In this document: in pieces, positions 34,654 through 46,199 of the stretch
Layout of the letters: the number at the start of each line of letters is the position of its first letter
Position numbering within the stretch: the stretch's first letter is position 1
Assembly: GCF_905475465.1 (NCBI RefSeq)
Contig: NC_062246.1
Coordinates: 6,784,001-6,848,000 of the forward strand
DNA: 64,000 bases
Reading direction: 5' to 3'
Source: Pieris napi
Lineage: Eukaryota > Arthropoda > Insecta > Lepidoptera > Pieridae
The notes under the pieces: generated by a model
What the model saw: the letters and a program-made list of their open reading frames with translations, nothing else
Database searches by the model: none
What the model was told of the DNA's origin: nothing
Made by a program: the position numbers and the translations under genes

Positions 34654-34860
34654 TTATTTCGGTTGATAGTCCTTTAAATGTAAAACGAATTTTGTTACAC
34701 ATATGGTATCGCCGACTTTTATGTAGATATTGATGTCTTCTATAAAACTTAAGCCAACAACACTATGCTCTATTGTCAATAGCTTCCACAGCGTACGTGA
34801 TTTAAAAGTATTGGTCTTTTTCACTTGGAAAAGTATTCTATAGCCTATGTTCATGAGGGA
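34654..34860 (-). pseudogene. Decayed coding-like repeat, copy 1
   Basis: The minus strand is open for 66 codons and includes IEDINIYIKVGDTICVTKF. A diverged copy in the same direction lies at 35455-35580, where one frame reads INNYIKVRDAICLKQ. I do not recognise the protein; a retrotransposon or a decayed receptor-like exon are both possible. Confidence 0.4.
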
Positions 34861-35454
34861 TAACGTAGTTTTGGAGCCTATTCAATGTAATCAATCAAAT
34901 CTTACCTCTTTATAATATTAGTTAAAATTGTATCTCTTTTAAGGTTTAAAAGGTTGCCTAAAAGCATAATATTAATTCCGCCCGCCCTTTAAAAAGATAA
35001 CGGAACAGTTGTATCTTAAATATGTGCTTCAAATTATGAATCCCAGCTATCCCATATGAGATAATGAAAAGCTTAACGGTTAAAAGAATTCAATTCCCAA
35101 TGTTAACTACAAGACAATCTCAGATTACATTCAACTAAAATTTCTAATCGAACAAAGTATAACTGTATCCTTAACAACTGTTTCATTAAACAATACATAC
35201 CGTAATATACTTTATCTTAAAACCCTGCGACTTCGAGTGTCACTTTTTCATTGGTGTAATGACGAACAGTGTTTGTTGGTCTGTCTACGCTTAATCGCTA
35301 TTGTACTGCTAGCGCCAGCGGCATTTCTCACAGAACACCGCTTCTGTACTTGGAATCATTTACAATTGTTTATTCACAATGTTCAAATCCTTGTGAGATG
35401 CTTCGAATTCTTGTGTTTGATGTACAATGTCACTTTCAGTATAAGATGTTTTAG

Positions 35455-35580
35455 CGATATGGATTTTTGTTTTAGGCATATAGCATCGCGTACTTTTATG
35501 TAGTTATTGATGCATAAATCTGTAGTCAAAATCACTTTGCTCTATTGCCATAGTTTCCGCGCCGTAGGTATACAATTTAA
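35455..35580 (-). pseudogene. Decayed coding-like repeat, copy 2
   Basis: DNA blocks shared with copy 1: ACTTTTATGTAG.TATTGATG, GCTCTATTG.CA.TAG.TTCC. Stops interrupt most frames. The plus-strand ORFs at 35237-35503 are shadows. Confidence 0.4.
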
Positions 35581-35822
35581 ACCAATTAACCATTGATTTG
35601 ATAAATTTGACTTATACCTGTCCTTATGAACGTGGACATGTTAAAAAGGCATGATTTAAAACAAGAGGATATATAATTTAGTTTGGCAGGTAAAATATTG
35701 TACTAGAACCTGTGTCGCCACTATGACTCTACTATTTCACTTTAGTCCACCATTTCACTTTAGATATGTACTCGGCACTCTTTTATTTGCGGCTCGCTTG
35801 CGGTGCATACCTATTTATTATT

Positions 35823-36117
35823 ACAAACGTCGTTTTGCCATGTATATCATTTATAATAAAAAATAGGGGTTGATCGTTGAGGGTGAAAATTAGGGGTTGT
35901 ATGTATTTTTTAATGCTGTATCATAAAAAAATAAAAACAGAAAAAAATATCTAAAAATAAAAAAAAAATTAGGGGTGGACTGGACTACCCTTAACATTTA
36001 GGGGGATGAAAAATAGATGTTGTCCGGTTCTCAGACATACCCAATATGCACACAAAAGTTCATGAGAATCGGTCGAGCCGTTTCGGAGGAGTTTAACCAC
36101 AAACACCACAACACGAG
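35823..36117 (+). repeat. RTE-type retroposon tail, family C
   Basis: GTCGTTTTGCCATGTATATC, GGGGTTGATCGTTGAGGGTG, ATGCTGTATCATAAAAAAAT and ATCGGTCGAGCCGTTTCGGA in the same order as 31575-31918. The 3' end is cut at GAGATTTT by the S2 SINE that follows. Confidence 0.6.
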
Positions 36118-36128
36118 ATTTTTTTTTT

Positions 36129-36370
36129 AAGACAATTCACACCAATTCCTAGTCCCATGCTAAGCTGGTGAAGCTTGTGTTATGGGTACTAGGCAACGGA
36201 TAAACATTCATATTATAGATAGATAGACATATAAATACATATTTAAACACCCAAGACCTAAGCACAACACCAAATGCTCATCACATCGATGTTCGTCTCA
36301 GCCGGGGAACAAACCCGGGACCCATGGATTCGCAGTCAGGGGTACTAACCACTAGACCAATGAGTCGTCA
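36129..36370 (-). repeat. SINE S2 (reverse)
   Basis: T-run (A-tail reversed) at 36118-36129, then AATTCACACCAATTCCTAGT ... GGGTACTAGGCAACGGATAA ... AACATCGATG reversed ... GCCGGGGAACAAACCCGGGA ... ACTAACCACTAGACCAATGA. Collinear with 7962-8213 over the full length. The B box carries a substitution (AACAAACCC). Confidence 0.85.
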
Positions 36371-37484
36371 AAGATATAGGTACCAACTGTGCTATGACTC
36401 TTAAATTTGGCTGTACCTACTTACTAGGGCTGAATAAAAGGGATGGTTTTCTTTGCATTAGTCTTATCAGTGAAACGTTAGAAGGTAGCGGTATCCATGA
36501 TTCATACTCGGATGACTCACGACTTTTTATGCTTTAAGACCCTTAACAGATTCCTTTTAGAGAGATAATTTGTGAGAAGAAGCACCTTCACGGATGCCGC
36601 TGGCTGTTATCTACTAAACAAAGGATAGCTCGTAACTGATTAATTATTGAAGCGCCTTTTTGGATTACTCTTACATGCCACGTAACCCACTCCTGGAGAA
36701 GAATGTTTCAGATTGACACAGAAGGAACTTCTAGTCTCAAAAAAAAGATCAAAAATCATAGAAATGTATCGGTTGAAGGACTTCGATAAATTTTGCATTA
36801 CGCGTTATTTATTACGAACTTATTTTTTATGAATCGGTTCGCGTAGTACTATAAAGAGGTGCTCGTGTTGAAATTTATTTTCAAATATATCATAATACAT
36901 ATTAATTTGTTAAGTTAATTAAGTATCTACGCAGGTAGCGTTAACATTTGTTCCGCAATTTTGGAGTTCTTAGCAAACACATAAACAGTCCAAATGTACA
37001 ACCCTACACAACTCTACTATACGCATTATATTATTTACTTACTTACCAAAGAATACAAGTCATACCTATTATATGGGCACAAACTTTGGGAGTGGAGTGT
37101 ACCCTCAAACGCGGGCGTTCTTTGCGGACTTTTTTAATTATTCGTAAACATTCATGTAAGAATTCAATTTTATGTCTACTATTAAATAACCTCGTCCCGA
37201 TTTCCAATACACCTACTGTTACTCAAACGTACAACCCTTTTATTATAGTCTAAAGTGGAAGGCATAAAATGAATCAGAGTTCGGCAGGCACCAATTAGAT
37301 ACGTGAAGATGAGAACTCGTTAGTTTGAAAAAAGATAATTTCTTTATCTGTGGAGTCCTGTGTGAGGTCCTCGCGTTTACATGCCGACAGACTAAAAACT
37401 ATAAATATACATTCCATATGAAAATTTTATTGATTTGTTCGTATGATTTGTTACTTTACATATATTTGTGTAATACTTGTGAGG

Positions 37485-37800
37485 ATTTGTTGGGTAGGTA
37501 TTTGTTTGTTTATTTATAAGTTACAAAACATGCGTTATACAAGAAAACATGATCCAAATTCACATCAATTATTACGAAAATTATAAGCAAGGAACAAAAA
37601 TATAGCAAAAAAAAAACTACTTGTTATGAGTGTAGCTACCTGCTGAGGATTTGTTTATTTATTTATAAGTTCTAGAACAACATGCCGAGAAAATAAATGT
37701 AAATATGACACAAATTCACATCAAATTAGGGCATAGGAATCACAAACTAGCCAGGAACAAAAAATAAAGCCAAATTAGGAAAAATAAATCAATTTTAAAC
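37485..37800 (-). repeat. Two tandem diverged copies of a LINE-tail-like unit
   Basis: GAGGATTTGTT...TTTATTTATAAGTT followed by ACATGC(G/C), AATTCACATCAA and A(C/G)GAACAAAAA appears at 37480-37610 and again at 37650-37770, about 165 bp apart. The (AAATAA)n ends, reversed, suggest LINE 3' ends. Confidence 0.5.
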
Positions 37801-37817
37801 TAAATAGATTAAGAGTA

Positions 37818-38621
37818 GGGGAGCGTGGGGCTTGTTGTAACAGGGGTAAATAGTAACAGACCTTTTTCAATAGGAATTTGAATTTTATTCACGTTTTTTT
37901 TTTACCTAATCTTAAACTTATAACGTGCCACGCCACTTTACCACAGCCAGGGTCCCACCAGGCGGCTCAGTGAGTGGGTGTGTGCAAACGCTTTATTGTT
38001 GACAGGTAACCTATAATTTTACTAACGTAAATTTTTGGTTAGTTTCACTATTTTCGTAGCTTTGAAGTTTTATGTATTTTATTTTATGCTAAAATATAAC
38101 TATTTATGATGTTGTATAACAGTTTTCAAGATTACTAAGTTTATTTAATAGTTATCGTGATAAATATTAAGAACTATATCAAGGGGCTAGTTGTAACAAA
38201 ACCTCGGGGTTTGTTGTAACATGTTACAATTTGCCCCCAGATTGCTGTAAGTTACTGACGGCCGATGTTCATTTTTCCCCGGCTTAAATACTCAGAAATG
38301 TTCATTCGCGGTGGACCTCAAGATTGCATTGGAGCTGGTAATTCTTCAGGGTGGATGACTGATAAAGAATTTTTGATTTTTGTAGATCATTTTTTCAAAA
38401 ACGCGAAACCTACCAAGAAAGAGCCAGTTCTGTTACTGCTTGATAACCATGGCTCACATGTGAATATTTCAGTTGTCCTGTAGATTTGATAATATTTCGA
38501 TTAGACTTCATAGATAAATAGTTAGAGTATCCATCAAAGTTTATTTAGTAGTAATTAAGCCAATACACTTCATGATATTCAATTATTTGTTAAAATTGTT
38601 ACAACTAGCCCCACGCTCCCC
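37818..38621 (+). mobile_element. Deleted pogo-like (Tc1/mariner superfamily) transposon, 804 bp
   Basis: TIRs GGGGAGCGTGGGGCTTGTTG and complement (CTAGCCCCACGCTCCCC), flanked by TA on both sides (37816-37817, 38622-38623). TIR-like words (GGGGCTAGTTGTAAC, GGGGTTTGTTGTAAC) recur inside at 38184-38220. 38265-38483 encodes a DDE-domain piece, GWMTDKEFLIFVDHFFKNAK followed by PVLLLLDNHGSH, the second-D region of pogo/jerky-type transposases. The frame stops 6 codons later and the rest is missing. Non-functional. Confidence 0.85.
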
Positions 38622-38819
38622 TACCGTAATAAACAAAATTACGGTAAATAGAAATATTGTTGAAATATATCAATTTAATCAAACATAAAATAATTAATTT
38701 TGAATTTATGATTAATAAATTATTATTTTACATTCACCTAATTAATGTTGGACCTTGGTAAGTACAAAGTTACGTACACACTGCATCAATTTTCCAAATG
38801 ATTGTGAATATCTTGGGTA

Positions 38820-38935
38820 AGATTCAGAAACGTAACTTAGAGCGAACTATGAGTCCCGTATATCTCAAATTCAAATATGTTTCTGATTCACGGGAGTCTA
38901 GCGCTAAGTCTCGTTTCTGAATATCACCTGTAGGT
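38820..38935. repeat. Small inverted-repeat element
   Basis: GATTCAGAAACGTAACTTAG (38821) pairs imperfectly with GCTAAGTCTCGTTTCTGAAT (38911), and the inner GAGTCCCGT pairs with ACGGGAGTC. About 115 bp, MITE-like. Confidence 0.55.
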
Positions 38936-38984
38936 GATATTACCTACTTACTTTAAACTGTATACCCGTACTTTTTTATAGAAC

Positions 38985-39112
38985 TAGGCAAAGGCTGGGC
39001 AGGAGGCTGGCCTGATTATAAGTGATAAAATGGACACTGTCAATGGCAGAGAGCTCGCGAGTGCGTTGCCGGTCTTAAGAATTTGTAGGCATTCTTGAAG
39101 GGCCCTCAGTCG
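38985..39112 (-). repeat. LINE family A 3' tail (reverse)
   Basis: AGGCAAAGGCTGGGCAGGAG, ATAAGTGATAAAATGGACAC, GCGAGTGCGTTGCCGGTCTT, then GAATTTGTAGGCATTCTTGA. Confidence 0.6.
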
Positions 39113-39424
39113 AATTGAATAATAATTAAACTAATCAGTCATACATATTACACTATTTTTAATTATTATGTTATTCTTCTAATTTAATTCTAGATGTGAA
39201 TGGAATAGCAAGCCTATTTTTACCAATTGTGTCACGATAATAGATTATTTACGTCTTATTTTTATTATCTTATTCCGATTCTTGACGGGGTTCGAACGAA
39301 CAATTTTAGACTAAAGAGTTGAAAAATTGATATATATACGCTTTAATCGGATCTTCTTTGATGTAAATGTGGTAGTACGTCCGATAATAAGATTTCCAAA
39401 ATCGTGAGTAAATATTTGCCTGCG

Positions 39425-39650
39425 TGACCATGTCTTAAAGCGTGAGGGGCAAAAAGTTAACGAGGGGTCCTGTGGGAGCGGCCACAGTTGAAACGCCTAT
39501 ACCCAGGGTCCATTTGCGGGAAAGGGATAGAAGACACCACGCCCATAACCACCCACGAAGTCGTAAACAGTCCAAATCCTTTGCACGCATTCATGTATCC
39601 TTAGAGGACGGCCGCACTGCGGTGATTACCCGCTTATAAACGCCAGACCA
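39425..39650. other. Unassigned GC-rich block
   Basis: A block of about 220 bp much richer in G+C than its surroundings. It has a 65-codon plus ORF and a long open minus frame (reading GWLWAWCLLSLSR). Neither is recognisable. It may be a repeat, as such blocks with open frames on both strands often are. Confidence 0.3.
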
Positions 39651-39784
39651 CACAAACAGATCAGATTGACGGTTCCTTTGCTCATCTTCACAAGCCTTAG
39701 GCATTCTAAAACGTGTTTTCGCGTAAAGTATTTGCTTCATAGAAAAAATAATGACGGTTAAAAGATTTTTTTAATGCTAATTTG

Positions 39785-39885
39785 CCCCCCAGCTTCGCCC
39801 AAAAAGGGCAGCCAGCCATCTCAGCCAATGGACACCCATTTCAGTGGGTGAGTTGCCGGTGAGGGAGAAGTATGCTATTTTTCTA
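39785..39885 (-). repeat. LINE 3' tail, family A variant (reverse)
   Basis: AAAAAGGGCAGCCAGCCATC, AATGGACACCCATTTCAGTG, GGTGAGTTGCCGGTGAGGGA. Matches 46090-46195 on the other strand (TGGGTGTCTATGGGCTGCGA, CTGCCCTTTTT). Confidence 0.55.
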
Positions 39886-40094
39886 ACAGTTGGAGGTCGT
39901 ATCTCCAGGGAAGACCACCTATAAATTCCACAGTTCGCTAGTTCCAGACATCAAGGGGATGCGGATGCAATTTGGAGTTAAGATTTGAGTTCACATTAGG
40001 CTTGGTGTGTTTATCAAAGGTGTAAACGCCTTTAGGTATATACAGACATGAATAAGCTTTTGTCGTGTACCTACAAAAACTTAAAGAAAAGTCA

Positions 40095-40240
40095 AAAGTC
40101 ATTTATTTATTTAGGTAACACAATGTACATTTATGAACGTCAAAAAAGAAATATACATTAAATGCTTCTAATTTTAAATTTACTGCCGGTTCTCAAATCC
40201 AGTAGAACGAAAGAGAACTGGCAATAAATAATTATTTTAT
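40095..40240 (+). repeat. Dispersed repeat D
   Basis: AGGTAACACAATGTACATTT, AATGCTTCTAATTTTA, TTTACTGCCGGTTCTCAAAT, GAACGAAAGAGAACTGGCAA. Another copy begins at 63930 and runs off the window. Likely a LINE 3' region. Confidence 0.6.
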
Positions 40241-40834
40241 CTGAAGTCCTATAGTTAAACACAATTTTTTTATTCAAGAAAGTTCATTTACACCCGGGAG
40301 ATATTGACGACCGCCTGAATTAATAATTTTGTGCAACCGCGGCGGTTTAACCGCCAGTGGGGCCTCATCGTTAATCGAAATCGCTCCAAGCACCACATGA
40401 GCAATGTGTATCTTATTTGTGAACCTCTTTCTATACCATAAGGCCGGTTCTCCCTTGCACCCGATAAATAAGTTATTCCGGCTTTTATTCCTTTTTTGAT
40501 CGAAATCATAATGGTAAAATAACTCTAAAGATGAGTCCACTCGGAAACCAATAATTGATTTGATGTCTTAACCATATCTTATTTTCGTGCTGGCTGTAAT
40601 ATATAATATATAGATAGTTATGTATATACAAATACAATAGGTGTAATCGTAAATAGTATTTTATACTAATTCTTTTATTCAATTGTCAACCTTATTACTA
40701 TACTAACTACTACTAAAATTATAAATAATACTTTGTAGTTACGCTTGCATCATAGACAAATTTGATTCTTGAGTCTAACAAACAAACGTATGCCTATTAA
40801 AAAAGCAATATTCTGTTTATCGAATACTTATATT

Positions 40835-40940
40835 TATTTATTAACACTTTATATTAAGTACAGACAACAGGTAGGTAACATTCATTATAAGGAATACAAC
40901 GGCCTTAACAAGCGATCCTGGCAAACCTAGTTTTGAAAAA
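40835..40940 (-). repeat. LINE 3' tail, family B (reverse)
   Basis: TTTATTTATTAACACTTTAT then AACGGCCTTAACAAGCGATC and CTGGCAAACCTAG; the reverse of the 49262 unit. Confidence 0.55.
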
Positions 40941-41361
40941 AAATAATGAAATAATTAGGCTAAATGCATAACTAATTAACAAAAATAAAATTATAAGTAA
41001 CAATGGAGAATTATACCTACTTAACTAAAATCTATAATCTACTTTCTTCTTGTGATTATGAACCTTGGTTTCTGAATAGCAATTGGTAGGTTCTAAAATA
41101 CAATAAAGCATTAGAAAATACATGAAAGCAAGTCACAATTTAGCAGATGAACATAAAATAGCATAGTTAATCAAAGTTTATCTAAAAGATTACAATAGAT
41201 ATTTAAATTTTTAACGATGCCTACTTTTCACTCTGGCATTTGTAATTAAAATTATATATAACACTAGCTGGCCTGGCGAACATCGTACCGCCTAACAGTC
41301 GATTCTTTTTTTTTTTTTAATACATACTTACGGAAAACGGGTTTCATTTTTATATATTATA

Positions 41362-41588
41362 TACTAGTGGACCCGACAGACGTTGTCCTGCATGATATTT
41401 CAAGCAATTAGTAAAGCAAAGTATGAAAGTACCGACTGCAGCGCCATCTGGCGGGCTGATTTGTGAATCTAAACCATTCCCAGATCCCCTTGAACACACA
41501 CAAAAAATTTCATCAAAATCGGTCCAGTCGTTTGAGAGAAGTTCAGTGACATACACACTCACAGAAGAATTATATATATAAAGATAGA
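41362..41588 (+). repeat. RTE-type retroposon tail, family C2
   Basis: CTAGTGGACCCGACAGACGT, CAGCGCCATCTGGCGGGCTG, TTTCATCAAAATCGGTCCAG, ACATACACACTCACAGAAGA, ending TTATATATATAAAGATAGAT. Nearly identical to 63027-63246. The minus ORF across it (70 codons) is present in both copies because of high identity, not selection I can show. Confidence 0.7.
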
Positions 41589-42734
41589 TATCACCAAAAC
41601 AATAACAAACCTTACAAGCTTCAAAAGCATATTAGATGCTAAATTAGCCTATTTGCTAGATATCTCAATAAAAAATAGCCTATATGTACGCAGGCCAAAG
41701 TGTTAAAAATAATTTAAAACATAAAAAACTTAATCATAAAATAAATGACACGACCAAAAATCCATTAAATCTGTTTCATTTGGGATCTGCTGCCCACCGC
41801 AATCGAAAAGCTATAATTTGCTCATCCATCGACTAAGATAATTAGAGGGAACGTGACGCAATAACTTGCACATTCCCACAAGGACATAACACATAATTTT
41901 GACCCATTATTGTGACCGCAAATTATTCACCCTCTGTGTTTGCTATTCCAATTCAATATTTTAAATTACAAGGTATAATGAAGTTCTAAATTTAAACTAA
42001 TTAGGTACATCCTTTGCAACTAACTGCGTATTATCTTTGAAACCTTGAGCAAAGAATTGTCTTTGGAAAAATGAGTAGACAGTAAGACTTAAGACTACCG
42101 TAGGTAGGTGAGTATTTTTGTTGACTTTAAAAAAAAACACAATTGTGACTTGGTAATTCATACATTTTCTTATTCTTTATTATAGAACCTAGCATTAATT
42201 GTTATTTTTTAATTAAAATTTTGTGAAAAAATATTAGAAGACTTTAGTTTAGTTATTTTATAATTCTTCATTGTTATAAAGCCGTTTAAAGCAACAATGG
42301 AGGAATAAGTCTTTCGTTCTAGCGAAATATAGAAAAGCTAAACATATTGTGAACACATTACCTTCCTACACCCTAAATCTATAGTACCTACTAATGCGTA
42401 AATTATAATTAAAGCGTTCAAATATATATTATTGAGTCGTAACAGAAATACAATCAGTTTTTATATTGCACTAATGCTTCTACGAGTATATACGTAGATA
42501 TTAAGAGCTTTTTATGATATAGAGCTTAAGTATTTATTTATTTCGTTCTTCTACAGCTTACTTAAATTGTATATAACAAAATACAATTATACTAAACATA
42601 TAGCCAAAGATTAACATAATATACACAAAAAGGTTCAAACATTTACGAAACTTACAAAGGAAAAAATCAATAAAAATTTAAAATACATTTAACTAATACC
42701 TAATTCGGCTGTGTTGTGTGATGGTGTGAAAGTG

Positions 42735-43202
42735 AGGGTATGTACGCGATGGTGTGTAGGTATATTTTGGGAGCGTCCCAGTACCAGCTTCTTCCACTTG
42801 ACCGTATTCAACGAAGAGGGGTTCGATTCATTCACGTTCAATCCCTTGCCGAGCGGCTTGACCCGGCGGTGAGTAGTGATGAGGCTCTCTACATCTTCTG
42901 CCTCATTCACCACGGAGAGTGTTCAGATGAGTTGTTTGGCATTATACCTGCAGCTAAGTTACATCATCGGATGCCTACGCACTATACGAAATTCCATCCG
43001 TATTACCTGGACTTCCGTCGTCCCACAACAGTATGTGGAACCGGCTGCCCACTGTAGTACTTCCGAACCAATTAGGGTCCTACAAGAAAAGAGCGTATCA
43101 ATTCTTAAAAGTCGGCTGCGCACTCGCGAGCCGTCTGGCATTGAGTGTTCATGGGCGGCGATATCACTTAGATGAGCCTCCTGCCCGTTTACCGTTCTAA
43201 AA
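42735..43202 (+). pseudogene. LINE family A, ORF2 C-terminus plus 3' tail, frameshifted
   Basis: The first frame reads ASQYQLLPLDRIQRRGVRFI, then SLAERLDP and HHGECSDELFGIIPAAKLHH, typical of the end of a lepidopteran non-LTR ORF2. After about 43040 the reading shifts frame (NRLPT-type region near 43035-43060), and the 3' tail follows (CGCACTCGCGAGCCGTCTGG, GGCGGCGATATCACTTAGAT, CTCCTGCCCGTTTACC). 5' truncated; dead copy. Confidence 0.8.
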
Positions 43203-44506
43203 AATAATGTGGGGTGTTTTGCGGTATGGATATTCTTAATACTTCTTTTAAGTATATTCTGTGATTTCTTAAAAACAAGTCGAGGCTTAAATAGTGGTTA
43301 ATGTATGTCAGAACTGCGCGATACAAGACAGAGATTTTTGCATAGGTATGGGTGGAATTCTTTAACACCTTCACACATATTTGCTAAGGAAACATAATTC
43401 AAAGCTATTTAGAACTACTGATAATGATCGATTTTATTATTCAAAAACTTTAATTCGATCCTATATAAATCGAGAAATTTATATAAAATTTTGAAACACT
43501 CCATGATATCGGATGTTATCAATTTATAACGGACGTAAGATATTATACCTGTTAAATAAAATTATGAGAAAAACAACAAACACGGTGCCGACGGTACGTC
43601 TGCCTCGCGAGTTCAGAGCAAATAAATGTAAAAAAGGTGTGCGATGCATTAAGTGCATATAAACATGTTGCACTGTCAATATTTGCGGACGGTTTCCCAT
43701 GGGAACCTGTGTCTGCGCTAAATCATTCGCTTGCCACTCTCCTTGCATCCCCTTTAACTTTTTTTACCATTCAAATGTCAATCCTCTCTGCTTCGGTCAC
43801 TTTGTGCGTCTGAAATCAATTAAGACTACTCATTTCGGTGCGCGGCGTAGTTAACTTTCTTTTGTTTTTTTCACCGTCCTTTGTTATTGCAATTATTAAA
43901 AGATTTGCTTTAAGTATCTTTTGTAGATTATATATAATCGTGCTACACGATAGGAATTATAAATGTCTATATTTATCAAGTTATTGAGAACATATAACAA
44001 TATTTTTACCTTTGATTACTTGGGGATAAAATTTGCAAATGTAGGATCATTTAAACCAAACTTTCTCTTATATTTAATATTTTTGACAGAGGTCCCGATC
44101 AGTCTTGACGTACGCTTTGGGTTGACTATGCCTGGTGGTGGTGAAGGAACCTGGAGTTTATATTAGCGTTATAAAATTCTTGATGATTTAATTATCTTTC
44201 CTTAATAAATACTATAATAAAAAAGGATTTATAGTTTTTATTGCTTTTAATTGGCAGATAAATGAAATATCGTATTATCGGTTATTCGTTATCATCGTGG
44301 AGGGCATTGGTGATAATGTTAACAAAGAAAAAACAAAGTAAGGTAACTTGTCTCCATTTTTACGACTGACAAAAATGTTGTAGATTACTAAGATACAAAC
44401 TACACTTAAAAAATACTCCATTTTCAAATGAACCGAACAGAAAACAAACCAATTAACACCGGCGTCTTATTAACTTATAATATATGACTATGTTCTTCTT
44501 TCATTA

Positions 44507-44649
44507 GGAGTCACTAGGTGGTCACGAAACGTTTTACTATACTTGGGTACAGTACTGTACTTGGGTACTGAAAAACGTTACGGCGAGTAACATGGGGGGG
44601 GGGGGTAATAATCTCCAAAAATTGCGTTACGTAATACTTGAACGCTCCC
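44507..44649. mobile_element. Harbinger-like MITE H2, half copy
   Basis: Carries one end only: CACGAAACGTTTTACTATAC, GTACAGTACTGTAC, an 11-G run, then ATTGCGTTACGTAATACTTG and AACGCTCCC followed by TAA. The left half is missing. Confidence 0.75.
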
Positions 44650-46085
44650 TAATATAATACAGACTATTTTTAAAAACATTTCATTTCCAAAATATATCAT
44701 AGAAAAACTCTATGAAACAGTGATCATAAAATCATTGGTATGGAATAAGTATCGAAATGTATCAGAGTTGTTCCGACACATGTAGGTACCTATCTACACG
44801 CCCAGGCGCAGGTACCCGAGATGGAATGTCTGATACGCTCCTATAATGATGTTAAAACAAACTGTTAGGCTGTCATTAACGCGGCGCGGAGTTCAAATGG
44901 GGGAGGCCCATTATAAAAATTTGTCCCATCCGTTTCGGCTCGAATTTATGGCTATCGAGATGGCCAGTTTTTCATCGGCTATCGAAATTTTATTGTCCCA
45001 AGAGTGGGAATGGAGATAACGATGTTTTGGATTGAAATTTGTTGTCATTTAAAAATGAATGGGCGTGCTCGCACCACCGTCGCATACAAATGCATCTGGT
45101 CAGACGTTCAGGTGTCTTATGAGGTAAACACTAATTATTCAATGATTTATTTATAAGCTATTAACAACAAAATGTACTTTAAAATACGTGAACCATCACA
45201 AACACGTGTAATAAAATATCTTAGGATTTTATTGATAACACAATGTTATAGTAGACACGAATATTCAATAGGCGTAGAGTTCTAGGATACTACTCACAAT
45301 TATTTCTCTTAAATAATTGTGAGTTAAATGTATTGTTAATAATAATAATAATATGTATAGCCTTTAAATTCCGAAACTCTGTCGTTTTATATATCTGAAC
45401 TTTAATATATTTACACTCCAGTATATCTCGGAGTTTGGTGTGCCTCTTGACAAAGGCCTCCTCTAAATTTTAAAGTCCTATTATTGAGCGATGCTATATA
45501 TATATTATGTTTTTTTGTTAGAGGGTGGTGGTCTGATCTTCCCGCGGCGACCAACCGTGGTGGGAAGGCTTCTTGATTAGGTTGTTTTAGAATGTGTTTC
45601 TTCCATATTTGTTTTGCTTTTCCGGTTTTAGTTGTTGTTGTTTTTGTTTTGATAGGTAATGTATTGTTATCGACTTTAAAAGCGATTTAACACTTCTTAT
45701 ATCTACTATCCATCGTTGCGTTCATTAAATTACTTTTAATTCATAAGCATTTACATATATTTTATGATGTGGTTTGCGGTATGTCGTATGCAAAACTTGG
45801 CTTCAATAATCTCGCATTCAAATAGCTGTTGCGTTCCGTCAACCTGGCTCAGACATTTTCAGTCTTATGTCTACGAAAATAAGGGTGTTTGCATTGAAAT
45901 GCAAGCAATTCAGAGTCCTCTAATTGTTTTGTAGTTCATGGAGTCCGTGTAAATAAGGTTTTATATCTGCAAATAATTCCAGTTGCTCGCTCAAATATGT
46001 GTGTAACTTTACAATAAGTGTATATATAATTGAACGTGGTATAATGTTATTACGTAATTTTGAATTTGTTAACACTATTCAAATT
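44650..46085. other. No gene recognised
   Basis: Unique AT-rich DNA with GC-richer pockets at 44780-45130. 45530-45570 (CCCGCGGCGACCAACCGTGG) may be the end of an old retroposon. Confidence 0.3.
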
Positions 46086-46089
46086 CGAG

Positions 46090-46195
46090 TGTTCCCCTCC
46101 CTCAAAGGCCGGCAACGTACCTACTAAAAATGGGTGTCTATGGGCTGCGATGACTGCCCTTTTTGCGCGTTACGCAGGCTCGTTTGCCGTATTAT
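46090..46195 (+). repeat. LINE 3' tail, family A variant
   Basis: CCCTCCCTCAAAGGCCGGCA, ATGGGTGTCTATGGGCTGCG, CTGCCCTTTTTGCGCG, GGCTCGTTTGCCG. Confidence 0.55.
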
Positions 46196-46199
46196 ATTT

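Noticed and set aside
39442..39639. Arg/His-rich 65-codon ORF
   Set aside because: The opposite strand is equally open and the composition is that of a GC-rich repeat block; kept only as an unassigned block.
40274..40540. Two overlapping minus-strand ORFs (88 and 73 codons)
   Set aside because: No recognisable domain, no splice context, and adjacent to dispersed repeat D.
41350..41562. Minus-strand 70-codon ORF repeated almost unchanged at 62990-63220
   Set aside because: Both sit on recent copies of the same retroposon tail; similarity reflects copy age, not a conserved protein.
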